A stretch of DNA of 64,000 nucleotides from positions 1-64,000 of the forward strand of contig DAOKZI010000012.1 of NCBI GenBank assembly GCA_035325705.1, in the 5' to 3' direction. This DNA comes from Ga0077536 sp035325705. Its GTDB lineage: Bacteria > Pseudomonadota > Gammaproteobacteria > Ga0077536. How positions within the stretch are numbered: the first letter of the stretch is position 1; the number at the start of each line of letters is the position of its first letter. Position numbers and translations under genes: made by a program. The notes beneath the pieces are model-generated. The model was not told the DNA's origin, searched no databases, and worked only from the letters and a program-made list of their open reading frames with translations. Positions 34,520 through 43,172 of this stretch are shown here, piece by piece.

Positions 34520-36619
34520 TTAGAAGCTCAGGCGCACGCCGAGCTGGGCGCCGATGCCCGGCAGCGGCACGCTGTCCTTGAGATAGGACGTGTGGCGGCG
34601 CTGCTCGTCGTCGGTCAGATTGGTGCCGCGCGCGAAGAACTGCAGCTCGCGATCCTCGGGCAGCGGCAGCGCGTACTCGGCGTGCAGACCGAGATCGACG
34701 TAGCCGTCGGTCCGCGTCTCCAGTGCGGACACCTCGTTCTGCGGCGCGTAGCGCACGGCGGCGACGCCGGCCGACCAGCGCTCGCGGCGCCACTCGAGCC
34801 CGCTGCCGACGCGCAGCGGCGGGATGCGCGGCGCGTGGCCGCGACGCTCGAGCTCGGCATCGACGCTGTCCAGCCACAGGCGCCAGTCGAGCGCGCCCCA
34901 GGGGCCGTCCATCAGCTCGAAGATCGATTCGAGCTCGACGCCCCAGAAGCGCGCGTCTTCCTGCGTCTGCGTCACGAGCAGCAGCGCGTCCTCCTCGTCG
35001 ACCACGAGCCCGGTCTCGCCGAAATCCGGCTCGACGCGATCCGCGACGCCGTCGCCGTTGCGATCCTGCTCGAGTCCGAAGATGAAGTTCGAGATGTCGT
35101 TGTAGAACACGCTCGCCGTCCAGCGCCAGCGGCCCTGACCGCGACGAATGAAGAGATCGAGGTTGGTCGAGACCTCGGTGTCGAGTCCGGCGTTGCCGAT
35201 TTCGAAAGTGTTGGACGCCAGATGCGGGCCGTTCGCGAACAGCTCCTCCAGCGCCGGCGCGCGCTCGGCGCGCGTCACCGAGCCGCCGAGCTCGACGCCG
35301 CTCGCATGCCGGTAGCTGAGGCCGCCGGACAGCGAATACACGCCGTGCGACACCGAGCGCGCGCCGCGCTCGTCGTCGGCGTCATTGTCCTCGTAGCGGA
35401 GGCCGGCATCGACGTGCAGGCGCCCGAAGTCGCGCTTCTCGACGAGGAACACCGCCACCGAGTCCTGCGTCGATTTCGGCACGAAGGCTTCCTCGCCGCG
35501 CGCGTCGAAGTCGCGCTGCTGGATCTGCACGCCGACGACGCCGTCGACGCCCAGCCACGGCGCATGCACGAGCTCGAAGCGACCTTCGGTCTCCTGGTTC
35601 AGCAGCAGCGTGCCGAGGGCGCCGTCGGGCTCGAGCTCCTTGTGCGTGTGATCGTTGATGCCCCAGCGCGTGCGCACTTCGCGCAGGCCCGGCAGCGGAT
35701 CGTCAAAGGCGCCTTTGATGTCGACGCGTGTCTGCGCCTGGTCGATGCGCACGCCTTCACCCGGCAAGGTCTCGGCGGCGTCCGGCTCCTCTTCGTGCTC
35801 GTGGGCGCCCGGCACGCCGTAGTCGCGATCGAGCCGGCTGACGGCGACGCCGAGGAAGCCGCGCTCGTGCACGAAGGACGCGCCGCCGCTGTAGTTGCCG
35901 ACTTCGGCATCGCTGTTCAACAGCTCGCCCGCGGGCTCGCCCGGCTCGGGCACGCGCTCGGCGAAGTTCGGGATGTCGTAGTTGCCGGTGTCGACGCGCA
36001 GGCCGTCGAGGTGCAGCGCGAGGTGCTGGCCGAGGCCGCCGTCGACGCGAAACGCGCCGGTGCGGCCGTCGTCGACGGTCTCGTACTGCCCGAGCACCTC
36101 GCCGTTCACGCGCTCGGGCAGCGCGGAGGGGATGCGATCGTCGACGACGTTGACGAGACCGCCGCTCGCGCCGCTGCCGTAGAGCAGCGTGGCCGGGCCG
36201 CGAAAGATCTCGATCTGACGCGCGAGCAAGGGCTCGATCGCGACGGCGTGATCGGGACTCACCGAAGACACGTCCATCGTGCCGACGCCGTCGTCGAGCA
36301 CGCGTACGCGCGTGCCGCTCAAGCCGCGGATGGTCGGACGGCCGACGCTGGGTCCGAAGTCGGCGCTGGTGACGCCGAGCTGGTTCGACACGGCCTCGCC
36401 GATGTTGCGCAGCGGCTGGCGCTGCAGCGTTTCACCGCGCAGCACCGAGACGGGCTGCGCGAGATGCGCGTCGGCACGTCGCAGCGGATCGGCGGTGACG
36501 ACGACCTGTTCCTCCGAACCGGCGGTGGCGGCCTCGGTCTCCGCGGCCATGGCGGCCTGGGCCGCGAATGAAAGGAATGCGGCCGCGAACGCGGCCACAC
36601 CCGCAATACGGGTATGCAT
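34520..36619 (-). CDS. TonB-dependent receptor, ZnuD-like (zinc uptake)
   Basis: A 699-residue outer-membrane receptor: signal peptide (about 1-26), a plug domain beginning QVVVTADPLRR and containing GRPTIRGLSGTRVRVLDDGV and GPATLLYGSGASGG, then a 22-strand-type barrel ending in GVRLSF. Loops carry a His/Glu-rich segment (GAHEHEEEPDAAETLPG) and a Ca-binding-like DRNGDGVADRVE. ZnuD-type zinc receptors have such His-rich loops. It is the last gene after ZIP and a small Cys/His protein on the same strand, with a Zur-box upstream of ZIP. GGGAGAT precedes the start. The zinc assignment rests mainly on context. Confidence 0.8.
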   Translation of the reverse strand: MHTRIAGVAAFAAAFLSFAAQAAMAAETEAATAGSEEQVVVTADPLRRADAHLAQPVSVLRGETLQRQPLRNIGEAVSNQLGVTSADFGPSVGRPTIRGLSGTRVRVLDDGVGTMDVSSVSPDHAVAIEPLLARQIEIFRGPATLLYGSGASGGLVNVVDDRIPSALPERVNGEVLGQYETVDDGRTGAFRVDGGLGQHLALHLDGLRVDTGNYDIPNFAERVPEPGEPAGELLNSDAEVGNYSGGASFVHERGFLGVAVSRLDRDYGVPGAHEHEEEPDAAETLPGEGVRIDQAQTRVDIKGAFDDPLPGLREVRTRWGINDHTHKELEPDGALGTLLLNQETEGRFELVHAPWLGVDGVVGVQIQQRDFDARGEEAFVPKSTQDSVAVFLVEKRDFGRLHVDAGLRYEDNDADDERGARSVSHGVYSLSGGLSYRHASGVELGGSVTRAERAPALEELFANGPHLASNTFEIGNAGLDTEVSTNLDLFIRRGQGRWRWTASVFYNDISNFIFGLEQDRNGDGVADRVEPDFGETGLVVDEEDALLLVTQTQEDARFWGVELESIFELMDGPWGALDWRLWLDSVDAELERRGHAPRIPPLRVGSGLEWRRERWSAGVAAVRYAPQNEVSALETRTDGYVDLGLHAEYALPLPEDRELQFFARGTNLTDDEQRRHTSYLKDSVPLPGIGAQLGVRLSF

Positions 36620-36684
36620 GTTTGGATCTCCCTGAATGAAATCGATCGATCTGCCGGCACGCGGCCGGCGTGAGTCGAATCGGA

Positions 36685-36975
36685 TCAGACGGGAGGGGCG
36701 CGAGCCCGGTAGGAAGCGGGAAGATGGGCGACGGGCAGGGCGACGTCGGCGACGGCCCGCGGCGCCGTCGCGACCGGCAGTGCCAAGGTGAAGGCCGCGG
36801 GCAGGGGCGCCGCGCCGGCATTCGCGCTCGCGACGCACACACTGCAGGGATGGCCGCCGGGATGCTCGTCCAGCGCATAGGGATGGAGCGCCGCGCCCGT
36901 CGTCGCGAGCAGCAGCAGGACCGCCAGCAGCGCGTGCAGCAGCCGTTGGCGCAGCGCCTCGCGCTCAGTGGCCAT
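36685..36975 (-). CDS. Small secreted Cys/His protein in the zinc operon (DUF2946-like)
   Basis: A 96-residue protein with a hydrophobic N-terminal segment (about 11-31, LLHALLAVLLLLATTGAALH) that could be a signal peptide or anchor, followed by DEHPGGHPCSVCVASA. The His and two Cys residues suggest metal binding, as in DUF2946-type proteins found beside metal transporters. Its ATG overlaps the end of the ZIP gene by 11 bp, and the TonB receptor gene follows 65 bp later. It may hand zinc from receptor to transporter, but there is no direct evidence. Confidence 0.65.
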   Translation of the reverse strand: MATEREALRQRLLHALLAVLLLLATTGAALHPYALDEHPGGHPCSVCVASANAGAAPLPAAFTLALPVATAPRAVADVALPVAHLPASYRARAPPV

Positions 36976-37744
36976 GCAGCAATCCGATCAGCGCGATGCC
37001 GGCGACGATCAGCGTCACCTGCGCCAGCGTCTCGCGCAGCTTCACGCCGCGATGCAGGCTGGGAATGAGATCCGCCACCGCGATATAGATGAAGCTCGCC
37101 GCGGTGAAGGCGATGACGTGCGGGAGATAGCGCTCCAGCAGCGGAAGCTGCCACCACGCGAGCAGTGCGCCCAGCACCATCGCGAGGCTGGATAAGCCGT
37201 TCCACAGAAAGGTGCGCGCGCGCGAGAAACCGCTGTGGAGCATGATCGCGAAATCCCCCAGCTCCTGCGGAATCTCGTGCGCGATCATCGCGAGCCCGGC
37301 GAGCACGCCGAGCTGGAAGTCGCTGACGAACACCGCCGTCAACAGCACGCCGTCGAGGAAGTTGTGGAAGGTGTCGCCGACCAGCACCAGCGGACCGGCC
37401 GGCTTCACGTGATGCATCGCGTGGCCGTGGCCGTCGACGTGGTGCGCGTGTCGCCAGATGAGGGCTTTCTCGAGCACGAAGAACACGAAGATGCCGGCCA
37501 GCACCGTCGTCATCACGCCATCGGGACCGTCCTGCGCCTGGGCTTGCAGCGCTTCCGGCAGCAGATCCATGAAGGTCACGCCGAGCAGCGTGCCGGTCGC
37601 GAAGCTGATCAGATGTGCTACCGTGTGCTCGCGCAGCCGAGCCGGCAATAGCAGATAGCCGGCGCCCGCCGCGAGACTCAGGATCGAGCTCAGCGCGGCG
37701 AAGCCGAGTATCCACATCAGCAGGCTGGGGTCATGCGTGGGCAT
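36965..37744 (-). CDS. ZIP family metal transporter
   Basis: A 259-residue inner-membrane transporter with eight predicted helices. The metal-binding helices are recognisable: DTFHNFLDGVLLTAVF (helix 4) and AMIAHEIPQELGDFAIML (helix 5). A cytoplasmic His-rich loop HAHHVDGHGHAMHH lies between helices 3 and 4. The family imports zinc and related divalent metals. It is the first gene of the leftward zinc set, and its promoter region shares a Zur-box with the divergent Fur-family gene. Confidence 0.87.
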   Translation of the reverse strand: MPTHDPSLLMWILGFAALSSILSLAAGAGYLLLPARLREHTVAHLISFATGTLLGVTFMDLLPEALQAQAQDGPDGVMTTVLAGIFVFFVLEKALIWRHAHHVDGHGHAMHHVKPAGPLVLVGDTFHNFLDGVLLTAVFVSDFQLGVLAGLAMIAHEIPQELGDFAIMLHSGFSRARTFLWNGLSSLAMVLGALLAWWQLPLLERYLPHVIAFTAASFIYIAVADLIPSLHRGVKLRETLAQVTLIVAGIALIGLLHGH

Positions 37745-37799
37745 GCGTGGAGATGCTTTGCGCCGAGCGTGTGCGACGCCGGGGTCGGTCTGAAAACAG

Positions 37800-37812
37800 G
37801 TTAGATGATAAC
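37800..37812. promoter_or_regulatory. Zur-box-like operator GTTA-N5-TAAC
   Basis: GTTAGATGATAAC (37800-37812) matches the GTTA-N5-TAAC core of the gammaproteobacterial Zur box. It lies in a short AT-rich segment (37790-37822) between the divergent ZIP and Fur-family genes, so it could control both. It overlaps an ATG (37805) that would otherwise be taken as the regulator start. Confidence 0.6.
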
Positions 37813-37927
37813 ATCAAACAAATCGCGCGCCCCGCGCGCGCGGAATACGGCCGGCTCGCGGGCCGCAAATGCGGCGGGCCACGTACTGCGCAGCTTCACG
37901 CCCGCACGACACGATCATCGTCGCTGC

Positions 37928-38377
37928 GTGTCGGCCGCGCTGCGCAAGGCCGATGCGAGCTGCGGCGCCAGCGGCAGGCGCTTGACGCCGCTGCGCCGGC
38001 GCGTGCTCGAGCTCGTATGGGGCAGTCACACGCCGGTGAAGGCCTACGATCTGCTGGCTGCGCTCGGCAAGGAGCGCAACCAGGCCGCCCCGCCGACCGT
38101 CTATCGCGCGCTGGACTTCCTGCTCGAGGCGGGGCTCGTCCATCGCATCGCGTCCTTGAACGCCTTCGTCGGCTGCGGCGAACCGGGGCTCGGACACAGC
38201 GGCCAGTTCCTCATTTGTACCGCCTGCGGCACCGCCGCCGAGCTCGATGAGCCGGCGCTGACGCGCACCATCGCCGCGAGCGCCGAGCGCCTCGGCTTCG
38301 AAGTGCGGCGCGAGACCATCGAGATCGCGGGCCTGTGCGCCGACTGCCGGCGCGGCGGCGGAAAGGACCGCCAATGA
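37928..38377 (+). CDS. zur: Fur-family regulator, probably Zur
   Basis: A 149-residue metalloregulator: winged helix with RRLTPLRRRVLELVWGSHTP and PPTVYRALDFLLEAGLVHR, then a dimerisation domain with two Cys pairs, ICTACG and LCADC, that hold structural zinc. The GTG at 37928 is chosen because the longer frame from ATG 37805 overlaps the Zur-box and adds 41 Arg/Ala-rich residues without family similarity. Divergent from ZIP, a Cys/His protein and a ZnuD-like receptor, which is why I prefer Zur over Fur. Its stop overlaps the next ATG (ATGA). Confidence 0.78.
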   Translation: MSAALRKADASCGASGRRLTPLRRRVLELVWGSHTPVKAYDLLAALGKERNQAAPPTVYRALDFLLEAGLVHRIASLNAFVGCGEPGLGHSGQFLICTACGTAAELDEPALTRTIAASAERLGFEVRRETIEIAGLCADCRRGGGKDRQ

Positions 38378-38517
38378 GCTCCGTGCCGCCGGGCTTCACG
38401 TATTGCCTTGCCGCGCTCGGCGCTTGCGCCGCGCGCATCGAGCTCGAGCGCCCCGAACGCGCCGACGCGCTGATGCCCGCGATGTGGCATGCGCTCGGCG
38501 CGCGTTTCGACGATTGA
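38374..38517 (+). pseudogene. Truncated enoyl-CoA hydratase remnant (47 codons)
   Basis: An ATG overlapping the zur stop opens a 47-residue frame whose end, RIELERPERADALMPAMWHA, matches the conserved start of crotonase-fold proteins (V-L-x-R-P-E-x-x-N-A-L-x-x-x-M). The rest of a roughly 260-residue enzyme is missing. It stops just before a perfect hairpin GCCGGCCG-CC-CGGCCGGC (38522-38539), possibly a deletion scar. The nearest intact crotonase gene in the window is at 62527-63315 and is not the source of the missing part. Confidence 0.5.
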
Positions 38518-38545
38518 CACTGCCGGCCGCCCGGCCGGCGCGTTC

Positions 38546-39709
38546 ATGAGCGATCGCGCACTGCTGTGGCTGGTCGCGGGCTATCTGAGCCTGCAGCCGC
38601 TGTCCACCGATCTCTACCTCGGCTCGCTGCCGCATCTCGCGCATTATTTCGGGGTCGGCGTGGCCGCCGCGCAGGCGACGCTGACCGTCTTCGTGATCGG
38701 CGTCGGCGTCGCGCAATTGCTCGCCGGGCCGCTCGCCGATCGCTATGGACGGCGGCCGGTCGCCGTCGGCGGCTGCCTCACCTATGCGATCGCGAGCGTG
38801 CTGTGCGCGCTGGCGCCATCGATCGCCCTGCTGATCGCCGGCCGCCTGCTGCAGGCGCTGGGCTGCTGCAGCGTGATCGTGTGCGCGCGCGCGATCATCC
38901 GCGACCGCCACGATCCCGCGCACGGCGCCGCGGTGATCGCCCGCGCGAGCAGCATCCTCGCCTTCGTGCCGCTGTTCGGCCCGGTCATCGGCAGCTACAC
39001 GCAGGTGTGGTTCGGCTGGCGCGCCGCTTTTGCGATCCACGCGCTGTGCGCGTCGCTGCTGCTCGCCGCTACGCTGCGCTGGCTGAGCGAGACGCACCCG
39101 GCGCCCGATCGCCACGCGCTGCATCCGGGCCGGCTGCTGGCCGCCTATGCCGACATCGCGCGCAACCGCGCGTTCTGGGCCTATGCGCTGCCCGGCGCGC
39201 TGACCTATGCGGCGATCTTCGTCTACATCGCGGGCTCGTCGTTCGCCTTCATCGAAGTGCTGCACGTACCGACCGAGCGCTACGGATTCTGCTTCGTCTT
39301 CGCCGTCTGCGGCTATCTGCTCGGCACTTTGGCCTGCCGCCGGCTCATTCCTCGCCACGGTCTGCCGCGTGTGCTGCGCGCCGGCACTGCGCTGAGCTTG
39401 CTCGGCGGCGGCGGTCTCGCCGCGACCGTATACGCCGGCGTCGCGCACTGGGCCGTGCTGCTCGCCGCACAGTTCTTGGTGATGACGGCCCACGGCTTGA
39501 ACCAGCCCTGTGCCCAGGCCGGCGTCGTCGGCCCCTTCACCGCGCGCGCCGGCACGGCCGCCGGCCTCTTCGGCTTCCTGACGATGACGCTCGCGCTCGC
39601 CGTCGGCACGGCGCTGGGCCTCCTTCACGACGGCAGCCTGCGGCCGCTCGCGCTGCTGTCGGCAGGCGTCGGCGTGCTCGCCTACGCGGCCGGCCGGCTG
39701 CCGCGCTGA
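38546..39709 (+). CDS. Bcr/CflA-type MFS efflux transporter
   Basis: A 387-residue drug:H+ antiporter-type MFS protein. Typical features of the Bcr/CflA branch are LSTDLYLGSLPHLAHYFGV in helix 1, AGPLADRYGRRPVAVGG (loop 2-3 motif), and RDRHDPAHGAAVIARASSI after helix 4. About 12 helices. ATG 38546 places Met directly before helix 1. It follows the crotonase remnant and is not obviously tied to zinc. Confidence 0.82.
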   Translation: MSDRALLWLVAGYLSLQPLSTDLYLGSLPHLAHYFGVGVAAAQATLTVFVIGVGVAQLLAGPLADRYGRRPVAVGGCLTYAIASVLCALAPSIALLIAGRLLQALGCCSVIVCARAIIRDRHDPAHGAAVIARASSILAFVPLFGPVIGSYTQVWFGWRAAFAIHALCASLLLAATLRWLSETHPAPDRHALHPGRLLAAYADIARNRAFWAYALPGALTYAAIFVYIAGSSFAFIEVLHVPTERYGFCFVFAVCGYLLGTLACRRLIPRHGLPRVLRAGTALSLLGGGGLAATVYAGVAHWAVLLAAQFLVMTAHGLNQPCAQAGVVGPFTARAGTAAGLFGFLTMTLALAVGTALGLLHDGSLRPLALLSAGVGVLAYAAGRLPR

Positions 39710-39782
39710 GACGGTTCAAGCCGCAGCGATTCCATGCCGCTAACCGGGGCATACGCAGTCTGCGCATGTCCTCGGGGGATCA

Positions 39783-41411
39783 ATGAGCCATTTCCGCAAC
39801 TTTGGCGTCGCTGCCAAGCTCGGCGTCAGTTTCGCTGCCCTGTGCGGCCTCGTCCTGCTGTGCGGCCTGGCCGGGCGCTACGGCGTCCAGCGCATGGTCG
39901 ACGGCCTGCACGAAGTCACGGGACCCGCCTGGGCAACGGCCCACAGCGGCATGGAAGCCCAGATCGGCGTCCAGCGCGAAATCATTGCGATCCACGATCT
40001 GCTCAATCCCAACCGCGAAGAAACCGCGGCGCGCGCCGACTACGACGCGGCCCATGCGTTCGCCCGCTCGGCGATGGAACGCGTGCTCGCCGCCGGCCCG
40101 ATCCCGGCCGAGATGCGCGGCGAGCTGCGTCGTGAGTACGCGGCATACGAAGCATCGCGCGACGCCTTGCTCGAAGGATTCGACGATCTGAGCACTCCGC
40201 CTGCGCGCTTCACGGCCCTGACCGCCGACTTCGACGCCGCCGTCGCGACGCTGCTCACGCGCCTCGTCGCGGTCGAGCAGGTCGCGGACGCTCGGGTCGA
40301 TCGGCTCCTCGGCCCGCTGCAGGCACTGGGCGAGCAGATCGGCACGACCATGCTGATCGCGATCGCCGCCGGTCTCGCGATCGGTGGTCTGCTGACTTCT
40401 ATCGCCATCCGCACCGTGGCGCGGCCGATCGCCGAAGTCACGGCCCATCTGGAGAAGATCGCGGGCGCCGAAGCGACGCTAGACGCCCGGCTGCCGGAGC
40501 TGTCCCAGGATGAAATCGGCCAGCTCGCCAAAGCTTTCAACCGCTTCGTCGCGCGGCTGCGCGATCTCGTGATCGAGGTTTCGCATGTCAGCGCCGAGGT
40601 CGCGACCGCGAGCAACCAGCTCTCCGGCTCGACCGGCGCGCTGAGCGCGCAGGCCAGCCTGCACCAGCAGCAGGCCGACGACATCGCCACCGCGCTGAAT
40701 GAGCTCGCGAGCAGCGCGCAGTCGGTCGCCGACAACACGGCGATCGCCAGCGACGCTTCGATGCGCTCGCAGGACTGCGCCGCGCGCGGACAGGACGTGC
40801 TCGGCACGGTGGTGCGGGCGATCGGCGCGCTCGCCGACGACGTGCAGCAGGCGACGAGCGCGATGCGCGATCTCGAAAGCAACAGCGCGGACATCGGGCG
40901 CGTGCTGGAGGTGATCCGATCGATCGCCGATCAGACCAATCTGCTGGCCCTGAACGCCGCGATCGAGGCCGCGCGCGCCGGTGAACAGGGCCGCGGCTTC
41001 GCGGTCGTCGCCGACGAGGTACGTACGCTCGCGCAGCGCACCGGCGAATCGACCGCCGAGATCGATCAGATGATCGACGGCCTGCAGAGCGCGATCCGCC
41101 GCGTATCGGCGTCGATGGAGCAGAGCCGCGAGCAGGCGATGTCGATGGCCGGCAAGGCGCACGAGGCCGAAAGCGTGCTGAGCGCCATCGACGAGGCCGT
41201 GCGGCAGAGCCAGCGGTTGAACGGCGAGATCGTCGGCGCCACCAATGAACAGCGCAACGTCGCGGCCACGGTCCAGCACACCGTGATGAAGATGCACGGC
41301 AATATCATCGGTACGGCCTCCGCCGCGGAGGAGTCGGCGCAGGCCGCTGCTCGCCTGCGCGATCTGGCGCATCGCATGCAGCAGAGCGTCGGCGCCTTCC
41401 GCGTCGGCTGA
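39783..41411 (+). CDS. Methyl-accepting chemotaxis protein
   Basis: A 542-residue chemoreceptor. Helix 1 is about 12-30, followed by a periplasmic four-helix-bundle-like sensor (about 35-190), helix 2 (about 192-214, MLIAIAAGLAIGGLLTSIAI), HAMP (about 215-268) and the signalling domain. The hairpin tip reads DQTNLLALNAAIEAARAGEQ then GFAVVADEVRTLAQRT. The sensor ligand is not evident. No CheW-binding pentapeptide for CheR is present at the C-terminus. It is a single gene with a terminator-like hairpin 60 bp downstream. Confidence 0.88.
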   Translation: MSHFRNFGVAAKLGVSFAALCGLVLLCGLAGRYGVQRMVDGLHEVTGPAWATAHSGMEAQIGVQREIIAIHDLLNPNREETAARADYDAAHAFARSAMERVLAAGPIPAEMRGELRREYAAYEASRDALLEGFDDLSTPPARFTALTADFDAAVATLLTRLVAVEQVADARVDRLLGPLQALGEQIGTTMLIAIAAGLAIGGLLTSIAIRTVARPIAEVTAHLEKIAGAEATLDARLPELSQDEIGQLAKAFNRFVARLRDLVIEVSHVSAEVATASNQLSGSTGALSAQASLHQQQADDIATALNELASSAQSVADNTAIASDASMRSQDCAARGQDVLGTVVRAIGALADDVQQATSAMRDLESNSADIGRVLEVIRSIADQTNLLALNAAIEAARAGEQGRGFAVVADEVRTLAQRTGESTAEIDQMIDGLQSAIRRVSASMEQSREQAMSMAGKAHEAESVLSAIDEAVRQSQRLNGEIVGATNEQRNVAATVQHTVMKMHGNIIGTASAAEESAQAAARLRDLAHRMQQSVGAFRVG

Positions 41412-41473
41412 GCGCGCACCTCGTGCCGCGCGCCGATTGACGCCGCGCGGACCCTCCCGGAGACTGGCGCCCG

Positions 41474-41504
41474 CCGGCCGCATTGGCGGCCGGTATCCCT
41501 TTTC
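41474..41504 (+). terminator. Rho-independent terminator after the chemoreceptor gene
   Basis: Perfect 8-bp stem CCGGCCGC (41474-41481) / GCGGCCGG (41486-41493) with an ATTG loop, followed by TATCCCTTTT. It lies between the chemoreceptor stop and the next small gene. Confidence 0.7.
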
Positions 41505-41524
41505 CGGAGTCCTGCGATCGCGCC

Positions 41525-41860
41525 ATGCGTACATTCGTGCTCGGCGCGCTGCTGTTGTTCGTGACGGGCGGCGCGCGGGCGAATTTTCTCGACGGTTACG
41601 AACTGCGTGAGCGCTGCGAGTCGCGGCGCGTCGACTACATCAATACCTGCCTCGGTTACCTGACCGGCGTCATCGACAGCGACGACGCCGCGCCGTCGTG
41701 GCGGCTCGCGAAATCCCTGTTCTGCGTGCCGCGCGGCGTATCGGCGAGCCGCTTGCGCAGCACTTTCCTCGCCTATCTGCGCGCGCACCCGGAGGAAGAA
41801 GATCTGAACGCGGCGATCCTCGTCGGCAACGCGTTCATCTCGGCCTTCCCCTGCGATTGA
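41525..41860 (+). CDS. Rap1a/Tai immunity-like small secreted protein
   Basis: A 111-residue protein with a signal peptide (about 1-19, RTFVLGALLLFVTGGARA) and a mature helical domain holding Cys residues in LRERCESRR, YINTCLGYLTGVID, KSLFCVPRG and the C-terminal FPCD. The pattern C-x(n)-C-x-GY-x-x-G with G-V-S near the middle fits the Rap1a/Tai immunity-like domain. True Rap1a neutralises a type VI secreted hydrolase, but no T6SS gene is nearby, so the function here is open. The methyltransferase gene follows 4 bp later. Confidence 0.65.
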   Translation: MRTFVLGALLLFVTGGARANFLDGYELRERCESRRVDYINTCLGYLTGVIDSDDAAPSWRLAKSLFCVPRGVSASRLRSTFLAYLRAHPEEEDLNAAILVGNAFISAFPCD

Positions 41861-41864
41861 GGCC

Positions 41865-42638
41865 ATGAGCTTCACCGATCGCTTCGGCGGCGTCGCCGGC
41901 GACTACCGACGCTACCGGCCGCGCTACCCGCAGGCGCTGTTCGACTGGCTCGCGGCGCAGTGCGAGCGGCGCGCGCTCGCCTGGGACTGTGCCTGCGGCA
42001 ACGGCCAGGCGACGGTCGGCATCGCCGCGCATTTCCGGCGCGTCGTCGCCACCGATGCCAGTGCGCGCCAGCTCGCGCAGGCGCCTCGACTCGCCAACGT
42101 CGACTGGCGCGTCGCGCCGGCGGAGGCGAGCGGTCTGCCCGACGCGAGCGCCGATCTCGTGAGCGTCGCTCAGGCCCTGCACTGGCTGCCGCTCGCCGCC
42201 TTCCACGCCGAGGTCGAGCGCGTGCTCGTCGGCGGCGGTGCCTATGCCGTCATTCGCTACGGTCGCCTGCAGATCGACGCGCCGGCGGTCGAGGCGCTGG
42301 TCCAGCACTACTACGACGACGTCGTCGGCCCCTACTGGCCGCCGGAACGGCGCACGCTGGACGCGGGCTACCGCGATCTGCCGCTGCCGTATCCGCTGAT
42401 CGCGCGACCGAGCTTCGACATGGTCGCCCGCTGGCAGGCGCTGGACCTGCTCGGCTATCTGCGGAGCTGGTCGGCGACGACTGCATTCATCGCCGCCCGC
42501 GCTTACGATCCCCTGAACGCGCTCGCGCCGGTGCTCGCGCGGGCTTGGCCGGCGGGAAGCTCGACCGTGGAAATCCGCTGGCCGCTCGAAGTCCTGCTCG
42601 GCCGTAAACCCGCATCGCCTCCGGAGTCTTCGCCATGA
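41865..42638 (+). CDS. Class I SAM-dependent methyltransferase
   Basis: A 257-residue methyltransferase of the type-11 group. Motif I reads ALAWDCACGNGQATVGIA (about 38-55), with the acidic residue of strand 2 in VVATDASARQL and motif IV near SADLVSVAQALHWLPL. The N-terminus SFTDRFGGVAGDYRRYRPRYP is common in homologues from bacteria and fungi annotated as trans-aconitate-like methyltransferases. Substrate unknown. Its stop overlaps the DUF1993 start by 4 bp, so the two are coupled. Confidence 0.8.
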   Translation: MSFTDRFGGVAGDYRRYRPRYPQALFDWLAAQCERRALAWDCACGNGQATVGIAAHFRRVVATDASARQLAQAPRLANVDWRVAPAEASGLPDASADLVSVAQALHWLPLAAFHAEVERVLVGGGAYAVIRYGRLQIDAPAVEALVQHYYDDVVGPYWPPERRTLDAGYRDLPLPYPLIARPSFDMVARWQALDLLGYLRSWSATTAFIAARAYDPLNALAPVLARAWPAGSSTVEIRWPLEVLLGRKPASPPESSP

Positions 42639-43135
42639 CTTTGTACGAACAGACCGTGCCCGTGTTCACCCGCATGCTCGACAACCTGTCCGCGATGCTC
42701 GACAAGGCCCAGGCGCATGCCGCCGCCGCGAAGTACGAGGTCGCGGTGCTGCTCGAGGCGCGGCTGTTCCCCGACATGTTTCCCCTGACGCGCCAGGTGC
42801 AGCTCGCCACCGACTTCGCGAAGGGCTGCTGCGCGCGCCTGGTCGGCCAGGAAGTCCCGCGCTGGGAAGACACGGAGAAAACGCTGCCCGAGCTGCAGGC
42901 ACGGCTGCGCAAGACCTTGGACTATCTCGCGGGCTTCCTGCCGGCGCAGTTCGACGACGCGGCCACGCGTGCGATCGAGCTGAAGACGCCGGCCGGCAGC
43001 TTCCACTTCACGGGGGATTCCTTCGTGCAGACCTGGGCGCTGCCGAACTTCTATTTCCACGTCACGACCGCCTACAACCTCCTGCGCCACAACGGAGTGC
43101 CGGTCGGCAAGCTCGATTTCCTCGGCAAGTTCTGA
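42635..43135 (+). CDS. DUF1993 domain protein
   Basis: A 166-residue protein matching the DUF1993 family over its whole length: helical, starting LYEQTVPVFTRMLDNLSAML, with LLEARLFPDMFPLTRQVQ near residue 40 and WALPNFYFHVTTAYNLLRHN near the C-terminus. The layout resembles DinB-like four-helix bundles, and the conserved His residues may bind metal. Function unknown. Translationally coupled to the preceding methyltransferase. Confidence 0.8.
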   Translation: MTLYEQTVPVFTRMLDNLSAMLDKAQAHAAAAKYEVAVLLEARLFPDMFPLTRQVQLATDFAKGCCARLVGQEVPRWEDTEKTLPELQARLRKTLDYLAGFLPAQFDDAATRAIELKTPAGSFHFTGDSFVQTWALPNFYFHVTTAYNLLRHNGVPVGKLDFLGKF

Positions 43136-43172
43136 AGCGCGCTTCAGGCGGGGTAGCCGGCGGACGGCTTGC

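Noticed and set aside
34271..36571. Plus-strand frame of about 766 codons opposite the TonB receptor
   Set aside because: No signal peptide or motif; the minus strand has a full receptor with plug and terminal Phe.
41525..41860. Type VI secretion immunity gene
   Set aside because: The Rap1a-like domain is present but no T6SS or effector gene is nearby, so an immunity role was not claimed.
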